From a virus: a DNA stretch of 28,207 bases. The translations under genes were made by a program, and so were the position numbers. Location: positions 1 to 28,207 of the IMG/VR virus record IMGVR_UViG_3300022602_000321; one strand, 5' to 3'. A model generated the notes under the pieces. That model saw only the letters and a list, made by a program, of their open reading frames with translations. It had not been told where the DNA came from and did no database searches. Of the stretch, positions 22,214 through 28,207 are shown in pieces; positions within the stretch are counted from its first letter, which is position 1, and each line of letters begins with the position of its first letter.

Positions 22214-23752
22214 TTAAGTCAGCGTAGCGTTTTCTTGTATCTGTCCGTAGACTTGTAAATTACCTGTACTAGTTATACGTTTGGCAGGGTAAGTAGCAAA
22301 CACATTAGTTAGAGCACTGAAAGTTACAGATCCTGTAGGGGTTACAGTAAAGTTATTGGTACTGGCATCTTTAAATACCGTAGATGCGTTAAGACACTGC
22401 ATTAATAATACCGTGTTAGACGTAGCAGTCAGTATGCCCCTTGGCGGTATAAATTGGCTGGTATATACTGCTGTGCCGTTCATGATACGTAGATTGGTAA
22501 TATTTCCAGTCATGTAGTTGCCTGCCGCTGGGGTATAAGAACTACCTATAGTTGTGCTAGTAGATGCTATTCCGTAGTTTGTGGGGTCTGATCCTGAGAC
22601 TACAGCTATACCGTTTCTATAGAGTGTTCCGACCCCCGCATTGCGCACGTAGGCCACATGATTCCATGTATTAACACTGAGATCGCTGGTACTGGGATCT
22701 TGTAAAATCAGTGTACTACCATTGTACCAACTGAATTCACCGGGAGTTAACACGCTAAAAGCAAAGTTCCATCCGCCTGTTTGTCCGCTATTTCTAGTAT
22801 CGATAACATACTGTTTGTTTTGAGCCGATGTCAAATAGATCCAAGCTTCTACGGTAAAGTTGTTTGAGCCAAACTGGACTGAACTGCCGGGGCTGTAGGT
22901 TAGATAACCTGTTGTTCCGTCAAACTGCAGACTGCCTGTAGCGGGTGTATTACGGATGGTAGTTTCGTCATATATACCTGTTATTAGATAATGTCCGTTT
23001 TGATAACTTTCAGGAGGATGTAATCCCTTATAGGCAGTAAATGGAGTTAGACTGCTATAAGATGCAGTTGATCCTACCTGTATAAAACTATAACTGCTGG
23101 TACTACTGTCCTGCAGATAACCGGTATTTGATAAGTTTCTCATACTCAGTGTACTGCTAGATAACGCCACCAAGGGCTGTGCGCTAGGAGTAAATGATGT
23201 AGGATATAGTGCCGCATTCTGTGTCAGTCTTAAGTTAGTGGTATATCCAACAAAGTTAGTAAGATTATTTTGTCCTATAACTAAAAGATTATCTGTACCT
23301 ATCCTATTTGCCAATGTAGTGCTACCTGATAGTGTCTGCGATACACCATTGACATAGAGACTGATAGTATTGTTATTAACCGAAGCCGCTATGTGTGTCC
23401 ATGTGTTTAATGAGATAGTTTGATTGCCGTAACAGTTTCCTGTTCCCCAATACATTGATAAGTTACCCCCTGCTATAGGACCAAAACTAAAATAGTCAGC
23501 GCTGGTACTGGTAGTCATGTCGCCCACTAGATTGGGCAATGAGTTAGTGGGATTTTGTGTGAGATAGATCCAACTTTCAATAGTAAAAGTTGTTAGGTTG
23601 GTAGGTATAAGTTGAGTAGATGTGAATAGGTAGTTGCCCAATCCGCCTAGATAAAGACTGCCGCCAACCGGAGTTAATGTGTTAGTAACTTCGTCAATGG
23701 TTCCATTTACAGCAAATAAGTTTGATGTCAGTCTAGATACTATAGTGGCCAT
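22214..23752 (-). CDS. Fibre/adhesin with two LamG-like lectin domains
   Basis: This 512-aa protein has two concanavalin A/LamG jelly-roll domains. Domain 1 (about 34-205) has FTIESWIYLT, NTWTHIAASVNNNTISLYVN and LVIGQNNLTNFVGYTTNLRL. Domain 2 (about 273-470) has GSLQFDGTTGYLTYSPGSSV, FTVEAWIYLT, NTWNHVAYVRNAGVGTLYRN and MTGNITNLRIMNGTAVY. The W-x-H-I/V-A and L-Y-x-N-G strands are diagnostic. LamG folds commonly bind carbohydrate, so surface glycan binding is likely. The C-terminus ends GNLQVYGQI, like the start of the repeats in the next fibre. GGGTGA, which includes the stop of the upstream gene, is the ribosome site. It belongs to the same operon as the flanking fibre genes. Confidence 0.9.
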   Translation of the reverse strand: MATIVSRLTSNLFAVNGTIDEVTNTLTPVGGSLYLGGLGNYLFTSTQLIPTNLTTFTIESWIYLTQNPTNSLPNLVGDMTTSTSADYFSFGPIAGGNLSMYWGTGNCYGNQTISLNTWTHIAASVNNNTISLYVNGVSQTLSGSTTLANRIGTDNLLVIGQNNLTNFVGYTTNLRLTQNAALYPTSFTPSAQPLVALSSSTLSMRNLSNTGYLQDSSTSSYSFIQVGSTASYSSLTPFTAYKGLHPPESYQNGHYLITGIYDETTIRNTPATGSLQFDGTTGYLTYSPGSSVQFGSNNFTVEAWIYLTSAQNKQYVIDTRNSGQTGGWNFAFSVLTPGEFSWYNGSTLILQDPSTSDLSVNTWNHVAYVRNAGVGTLYRNGIAVVSGSDPTNYGIASTSTTIGSSYTPAAGNYMTGNITNLRIMNGTAVYTSQFIPPRGILTATSNTVLLMQCLNASTVFKDASTNNFTVTPTGSVTFSALTNVFATYPAKRITSTGNLQVYGQIQENATLT

Positions 23753-23755
23753 ATA

Positions 23756-24121
23756 TCACCCAAATATAGTATCTAGGCTGTTTGTTAGTGTGTTGTATAC
23801 TTGATAAACGGCTCTAACACCTGTTTGACTGTTGACCCATTGTACGGCTCCGCCTACTGTTACATTACCACCTATGCCTGCTCCACCCCAAACTTGTAGC
23901 GCACCTGTTTGTGTAGTGCTAGACTGTGTCATATTCTGTATGACAAAGGTTGTGGTTGTTCCTGTTCCTGATGCTGTAGTAGTACCGCCACTGCTACCAG
24001 AACTGGTAGAATACACTCTAGTCCAGTATCCTACTCCTGTGCCAGCTGATATAGCATAGATGTAGTTTATGTTGTTTGTTGTTGTAGTTGCGCCTGCTAT
24101 GGGACTTAATGGAAATGGCAT
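23756..24121 (-). CDS. Short fibre with the shared N-terminal module and one shaft unit
   Basis: This 121-aa protein begins PFPLSPIAGATTTTNNINYI and continues through YWTRVYSTSS, the same N-terminal module as the 494-, 317- and 428-aa fibres. A Ser/Thr/Gly linker then leads to TGALQVWGGAGIGGNVTVGG, one copy of the GALVV-type shaft unit of the 770-aa fibre, and a short VYQVYNTLTNSLDTIFG tail. No tip domain is present. It may be a linker, a fibre base, or the shortened remains of a longer fibre. AAGGA lies 7 nt before the ATG. Confidence 0.85.
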   Translation of the reverse strand: MPFPLSPIAGATTTTNNINYIYAISAGTGVGYWTRVYSTSSGSSGGTTTASGTGTTTTFVIQNMTQSSTTQTGALQVWGGAGIGGNVTVGGAVQWVNSQTGVRAVYQVYNTLTNSLDTIFG

Positions 24122-24130
24122 TTTGTTTCC

Positions 24131-25615
24131 TTATGCTGTAAAAACGCTAGATGTAGTGAATGCATGTACCCAATACTGTGTGCTTCCTGTCACAAAAGTA
24201 GTGACTAGTCCGCCACTAGCACGCTGTGATGCTCCAGTGTAGGTAATAATTACTGCTCCGCTTCCGCCACTAGATGCACTTGTTGGGTGAGCAGGAGTTC
24301 CGCCAGCACCGCCCCCACCACCAGTATTTTGAGTTCCTGGATATGATGTTGTTGCTGGAGCGGCAGATGCACTGTTTCCTCCTCCTCCTAATCCGCCGAA
24401 TCCTGCTGGTGCAGGATTATTAGGGCCGCCTGAACCTCCTCCACCTCCACTAAAGTAAACTACTCCACCACTAGATTGGCCTACAGCTAAGGTAACTGCC
24501 GCTGTCGTACTGATAAGTGCGGTAAATGTTCCTATTCCACCTACTCCAGAACCGCCCGAGTTTGAGTTTGAACCGGGTCCGCCAGCTCCACCACCACCGC
24601 CTCCATTTCTATAGGTAGTTCCGTCAGTATTACCGTTTCCGCCATTATATCCTTGCCCTGTCGTTCCTGCACCGCCGCCGCCTGCCGCACTTGCTCCGCC
24701 GCCACCGCCACCGCCACTTCCGCCACTTGTTCCGCCGTTGTAGGCACCGCTCGGAGTATAGCTATCAGATAATCCACCGCATCCACCGCCTAATGCTGTA
24801 GCCAGTGATCCAAAAGAACTGTTACCGCCGTTGTACTGTACGTTAGTTGTAGCACCCGTGCCGCCGGCGCCTACGATGACAACAAACTGTTGTCCCGATA
24901 GTACAGAAGTAGCGCCTTGAACATATCCACCGCCACCGCCACCACCACCTGCACTGATACCGCCGCTACCACCACCTGCTACTACTATATAGTTAATGGT
25001 GTAGATTGGTGATACAATACTAGTCCAGTTTCCTTGATAGATACTGCTTAATGTTGCTGTGCTTGTACTAATGCTGTTTTGAATAAAAACTTCTAAACCT
25101 ATCGTACCTGAAGTGTTATACCTAATCATCCCCACCTGTGGATTTGCTGGCCTCTGTGCGGTTGTTCCTATAGGTACTGCTATCGCATCTGTAGTTCCTA
25201 CTATCAAGCCTACTTGAGTGGCTGTAGTAGTTATAGTTCCTACTAGTACTGTAGTAGCTACAGACAAACTACTCTGTATCTGTACACTAGCTGGTACAGT
25301 TCCGCCAGTAAAACTACCCCCACCGCCGCCACCACTACTTGTAGGACCAGTTATGTCAATCCAGGTGCTAGTTGTTCCATCATATTCAAATCTGTAGACG
25401 GCATCAGTACCTTGATAATACCAAATATCTCCCACAGTGGCATTAGCTGGTGCGCTTGATGTTGTAGTAGATTTTGTACCTCCGCTACTAGTGCTTGTAC
25501 CTGTAGATAATACTCTAGTCCAATAGCCAACAAAGTTACTGGCCGTACTATAGATGTAGGTTATATTGTTTGTTACTGTAGTTTGACCAACTGTAGGGCT
25601 TACTGGAAATGGCAT
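24131..25615 (-). CDS. Glycine-rich tail fibre / adhesin
   Basis: In this 494-aa protein, residues 1-40 are the shared N-module (MPFPVSPTVGQTTVTNNITY ... YWTRVLSTGT). Residues 60-90 are the W module (VGDIWYYQGTDAVYRFEYDG ... WIDITGP). Residues 148-200 are a fibre shaft piece (TTAQRPANPQVGMIRYNTSG). Residues 212-453 are a glycine-dominated domain with many GGGG runs, and residues 465-494 close with FVTGSTQYWVHAFTTSSVFT. Glycine domains of this type occur in phage tail tips and can pack as polyglycine-II helices, as in the Salmonella phage S16 adhesin. The link to that structure is inference. An AAGAG ribosome site precedes the ATG. It follows the 103-aa gene by 10 nt. Confidence 0.88.
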   Translation of the reverse strand: MPFPVSPTVGQTTVTNNITYIYSTASNFVGYWTRVLSTGTSTSSGGTKSTTTSSAPANATVGDIWYYQGTDAVYRFEYDGTTSTWIDITGPTSSGGGGGGSFTGGTVPASVQIQSSLSVATTVLVGTITTTATQVGLIVGTTDAIAVPIGTTAQRPANPQVGMIRYNTSGTIGLEVFIQNSISTSTATLSSIYQGNWTSIVSPIYTINYIVVAGGGSGGISAGGGGGGGGYVQGATSVLSGQQFVVIVGAGGTGATTNVQYNGGNSSFGSLATALGGGCGGLSDSYTPSGAYNGGTSGGSGGGGGGGASAAGGGGAGTTGQGYNGGNGNTDGTTYRNGGGGGGAGGPGSNSNSGGSGVGGIGTFTALISTTAAVTLAVGQSSGGVVYFSGGGGGSGGPNNPAPAGFGGLGGGGNSASAAPATTSYPGTQNTGGGGGAGGTPAHPTSASSGGSGAVIITYTGASQRASGGLVTTFVTGSTQYWVHAFTTSSVFTA

Positions 25616-25625
25616 TTAAAATCTC

Positions 25626-25937
25626 TTATTGTTTAGGGTATTTACTCTTTACGCTATCCACGGCTGTGATCCATGCTGTCATTTTTGTATTATCACCCTT
25701 TTGTGCCCAATAATACGCATCAGCAAAATCTTTTAAGTCGGGATATTCTCTAACGCGATCTCGTTGATATTGTAAATTATCAAACGCAGATCTTAAATTA
25801 GTCTCTTCTGTGTCAACTGCTGTTAAATCTAACTCAACTGGATTTCCATCTGCATCCCATGCTTCAACATGATCATCACCTGTAGTGAGAATGTTAACAA
25901 CTGAAGGGTGAGTATTTCTAATAGCTTGGTGTTTCAT
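25626..25937 (-). CDS. Small fibre-assembly-type protein
   Basis: This 103-aa protein has an N-terminal beta part (VVNILTTGDDHVEAWDADGN). The helical C-terminal part reads LRSAFDNLQYQRDRVREYPD, LKDFADAYYWAQKGDNTKMT and ends VKSKYPKQ. 'YQR.R..EYP...D..DA.Y....GD......I..V..KYP' is a pattern I know from small proteins next to tail fibre genes in many tailed phages, where fibre assembly or chaperone roles are suspected. ATGA overlap with the 317-aa fibre gene implies coupling. The sandwich between two fibre genes supports the inference; function is not shown. Confidence 0.8.
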   Translation of the reverse strand: MKHQAIRNTHPSVVNILTTGDDHVEAWDADGNPVELDLTAVDTEETNLRSAFDNLQYQRDRVREYPDLKDFADAYYWAQKGDNTKMTAWITAVDSVKSKYPKQ

Positions 25938-26887
25938 TGTGCCACCTCCATTAATACTATATTGCTTGCGGCCAGACTTGAATAAACCTGTCCACTGGCA
26001 TTTGATCCTAATGCGTTTATGTAGACTAGCACTGATTGTAATGAATTTATAAAAACCTGATAAGTCACTGCTGTAGTTGTTGAAGGACTATCGAGATAAG
26101 TTATAGTAAACCCTTTATTATTATTTGCGTCACTAGAACCGTTATATAAACTGTTAGCAGACCCGCTGAAATAACCAGTTGTGTTTGTTGCACTACTGAT
26201 AAAAAGACCATTTCGTTGAATACTTACAATTGCTGAAACAGAACCACTAACTCCACCTACTCCCGCTACTGTTACTAACACTTTACTAGTAGAACTAGTG
26301 GGTGTTATGGTGCAGTTGTATCCTGTGATTGCTGTCCATGAAGGTGCTGATGTAGAAAATATACTGGTATAAAAAGTTGAAGTAACTTGTAAAATAGCAC
26401 CAGCTGGCATAGAACTAGAACTAATACCCCGGTTACCTGTTACTAGTGCTCCGGATACAGCGATCGACGAAGCGGATGTCCCTGTGCTAATGACTGCCGA
26501 TCCGATAATAATACTGCTACCGGTTGTTATAGTTACGGTATTTTGGAATATTGTAAGATTGGCTACTGTGCCACCGGTGAATGTAGTTCCACTACCTCCG
26601 CCGCCTGTGCCAGTTGGACCATTAAAATCAATCCAATAACGACTTGTTCCATCAAACTCATATCTATAAACTACATCAGTACCTAACTGATACCATATAT
26701 CGCCCACTGTAGCTGTAGTAGGAGGTAGTAATGAAGTCGTTGATGTATTGTTGTTTGTTCCACCGCCGCTTGTTGTACCAGTAGATAATACTCTAGTCCA
26801 ATAACCTATACCAGAACTATTGTAAACATAAGTTATGTTATTAGTTACTGTGGTTTGGCCGTTTATGGGTGAACTTGGAAATGACAT
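25934..26887 (-). CDS. Tail fibre with beta-sandwich tip
   Basis: In this 317-aa protein, residues 1-38 are the shared N-module (SFPSSPINGQTTVTNNITYV ... YWTRVLSTGT). Residues 60-92 are the W module (VGDIWYQLGTDVVYRYEFDG ... WIDFNGP). After a Thr/Ser linker, residues about 160-317 form a C-terminal beta domain with AGAILQVTSTFYTSIFST, CTITPTSSTSKVLVTVAGVG and VSIQRNGLFISSA, typical of phage fibre tips of the 'TPSS.SSKILV..RNG' kind. It lacks the glycine domain of its neighbours. An AAGGA site lies about 7 nt before the ATG. It is translationally coupled to the downstream 103-aa gene. Confidence 0.88.
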   Translation of the reverse strand: MSFPSSPINGQTTVTNNITYVYNSSGIGYWTRVLSTGTTSGGGTNNNTSTTSLLPPTTATVGDIWYQLGTDVVYRYEFDGTSRYWIDFNGPTGTGGGGSGTTFTGGTVANLTIFQNTVTITTGSSIIIGSAVISTGTSASSIAVSGALVTGNRGISSSSMPAGAILQVTSTFYTSIFSTSAPSWTAITGYNCTITPTSSTSKVLVTVAGVGGVSGSVSAIVSIQRNGLFISSATNTTGYFSGSANSLYNGSSDANNNKGFTITYLDSPSTTTAVTYQVFINSLQSVLVYINALGSNASGQVYSSLAASNIVLMEVAQ

Positions 26888-26896
26888 TTCTTATCC

Positions 26897-28183
26897 TTAT
26901 GCTATATAGTTGCTAGAAGTTGTAAAGGTATGCACCCAATATGTATTAGGACCGCTAACATAAGAAGTTACAGTTCCACCGGTTCCTTTTTGTGTAAAGT
27001 TTTGATATGACAAGATAACAATACCGTTTCCACCAGCACCGGCAGGGAATCCATACGGAGCACTAGGAGTAAATGCTCCGCCTCCGCCTCCTCCTCCAGT
27101 ACCTGCTGTTCCAGCAACACCTGCAGATGTCGTTCCAGCTCCACCACCTCCCAATCCACCGGCTGCTCCACTATGAGATCCTCTACTGTCACCAGCTCCG
27201 CCACCACCGCCTGCGTAATATACAGGAGTTCCTGTTATACTGTATGCTGTTCCAGTTCCACCTGCACCTCCATTACCACCAGATGCGGCTGTTCCTGCGG
27301 CACCTGCTCCGCCACCGCCACCACCAACTCCATAAGTTGATCCATCTGATTGACCTACTGCACCGTTATTTCCTTGGCCAGGAACACCGATACCAACAGG
27401 AAGGCTTGCTCCAGCACCACCGCCAGATCCACCATAACCGCCAGTGCCGGCGCCATATCCACCACCGACAGCAGTTACACCGATAAACGAACTAAATGTA
27501 CCCGATGTTCCTGCACCGCCGTTTCCGCCAGCACCACCACCACCTACAGTGATAGTATAAGTTTGTCCTGGTGTTAATGCTGAACTTCCGTAGACCAATC
27601 CGCCGGCACCACCACCACCTGCTGAGTTACTACCACCACCACCACCACCTGCCACTATTAGGTAGTTAATACTATATTGTGAATAGGCAAATGTAACCCA
27701 GTTACCACCTAAATATATTTCTGCAGTTGTAGATGAACTGTTAAATCTCATCATCCCGTTTGCCGGAGTTGAAGGACGTTGACCTGTTGTACCTCCAGGT
27801 ATTAATATAGCATCAGTGGTCGCTACTACTAAACCAACAGTATATGTACTGACCGATCCAATGCTAACAGAATTAGGAATGTTTCCACCTGTAAAAGTAG
27901 TTCCACCTCCACCGCTACTTGTTGGACCTGTGATATCGATCCAATAACTGTTACCTGCGCCATCTAGTTCATATCTGTAGACTGCGTCAGTTAAGCTATT
28001 ATACCAAATATCTCCAATGTTAGGATTCGTAGGAGTAGTTGATGTCGTAGTAGATTTAATACTGCTACTACTAGAACTTGTAGATAATACTCTAGTCCAC
28101 GCATAGTTAGTACTACTAAAAACATAGGTAATGTTATTAGTGGTTGTTGTTTGACCATTTGTTGGATTACTTGGAAATGCCAT
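26897..28183 (-). CDS. Glycine-rich tail fibre / adhesin, second copy
   Basis: This 428-aa protein is a paralogue of the 494-aa fibre. It has the N-module at 1-36 (AFPSNPTNGQTTTTNNITYV ... WTRVLSTSS), the W module at 55-90 (IGDIWYNSLTDAVYRYELDG ... WIDITGP) and a TTGQRPSTPANGMMRFNSSS shaft piece. The glycine-rich domain is at about 177-385 and the end is NTYWVHTFTTSSNYIA. The two glycine domains share layout but their loops differ, as expected for receptor-contact loops under selection. TAAATA at 28202-28207 lies 18 nt before the ATG, with a weak AAAGAG site. Confidence 0.88.
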   Translation of the reverse strand: MAFPSNPTNGQTTTTNNITYVFSSTNYAWTRVLSTSSSSSSIKSTTTSTTPTNPNIGDIWYNSLTDAVYRYELDGAGNSYWIDITGPTSSGGGGTTFTGGNIPNSVSIGSVSTYTVGLVVATTDAILIPGGTTGQRPSTPANGMMRFNSSSTTAEIYLGGNWVTFAYSQYSINYLIVAGGGGGGSNSAGGGGAGGLVYGSSALTPGQTYTITVGGGGAGGNGGAGTSGTFSSFIGVTAVGGGYGAGTGGYGGSGGGAGASLPVGIGVPGQGNNGAVGQSDGSTYGVGGGGGGAGAAGTAASGGNGGAGGTGTAYSITGTPVYYAGGGGGAGDSRGSHSGAAGGLGGGGAGTTSAGVAGTAGTGGGGGGGAFTPSAPYGFPAGAGGNGIVILSYQNFTQKGTGGTVTSYVSGPNTYWVHTFTTSSNYIA

Positions 28184-28201
28184 TTTTTATTCTCTTTACT
28201 A

Positions 28202-28207
28202 TATTTA
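28202..28207 (-). promoter_or_regulatory. Late-promoter-like TAAATA at the window edge
   Basis: The last six bases of the window read TAAATA on the minus strand, upstream of the 428-aa fibre gene. The first two bases of the octamer are outside the window. Confidence 0.38.

Noticed and set aside
27073-27577. Plus-strand Leu/His/Gln-rich frames opposite the glycine-rich fibre
   Set aside because: Reverse complement of Gly-rich codons gives Pro/Leu/His/Arg-rich frames; no start signals.
24131-28183. Glycine-rich proteins as assembly or low-complexity artefacts
   Set aside because: Long uninterrupted frames with ordered N-modules, ordered C-terminal ends and ribosome sites show real genes.

Overview
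The window reads as part of the virion-structure region of a T4-like contractile-tailed phage, on an AT-rich genome. It encodes recognisable homologues of T4 gp17 (large terminase), gp16 (small terminase), gp4 (head completion), gp13, gp14 and gp15 (neck and tail completion), gp18 (sheath), gp19 (tube) and a gp1-like dNMP kinase. From memory, the sequences look closest to the cyanophage/pelagiphage-like branch of the T4 superfamily rather than to T4 itself. There are no bacterial housekeeping genes and no photosynthesis genes. A heptosyltransferase-like protein hints at a Gram-negative host, but the host cannot be read from the sequence.

Layout, left to right. 1-266 is a partial GIY-YIG-like endonuclease at the window edge. 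381-13190 is a minus-strand block: a small Gly-rich membrane-type protein, a 638-aa Q/P-repeat protein, gp17, a Cys/His-rich 523-aa protein, a 195-aa protein, gp16, gp4, a 124-aa protein, a tail-tube-fold structural protein, gp19 and an unusually long gp18. 13254-13628 holds a plus-strand zinc-ribbon/HNH-like gene that overlaps the 3' end of the minus-strand dNMP kinase gene (13537-14241). gp13 (minus) and gp14 (plus) diverge at about 15.1 kb. A 50-codon remnant of an HNH homing endonuclease forms the leader of gp14. gp14, gp15 and a Nudix hydrolase form a plus-strand operon joined by ATGA overlaps. From 18267 to the right end everything is again on the minus strand: a HAD phosphatase and a GT9 glycosyltransferase pair, then seven genes, six fibre or adhesin proteins and one small probable fibre-assembly factor.

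Expression. Most transcription units are preceded by an octamer ending in TAAATA, matching the T4 late promoter (TATAAATA). These sites often overlap the stop codon of the upstream gene. At four genes (638-aa, gp17, 363-aa, gp13) the octamer lies exactly 5 nt before the ATG and no usable Shine-Dalgarno is seen, which predicts leaderless late mRNAs. Two hairpin terminators were found (4442-4463 and 9064-9090).

How the genes work together. gp16 and gp17 package DNA. gp4, gp13 and gp14 complete the head and neck. gp15 caps the tail of gp18 sheath around gp19 tube. The fibre array supplies several alternative tips (two glycine-rich domains, a double LamG lectin, a beta-sandwich, and a 64-residue repeat fibre) on a shared N-terminal module. 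The most unusual signals are the repeated short 'W-DG-x-W' module in gp14, gp15, gp18 and the fibres, the enlarged sheath with two flagellin-IN-like insertions, the predicted leaderless promoters, and the homing-endonuclease scar at the gp13/gp14 strand switch.
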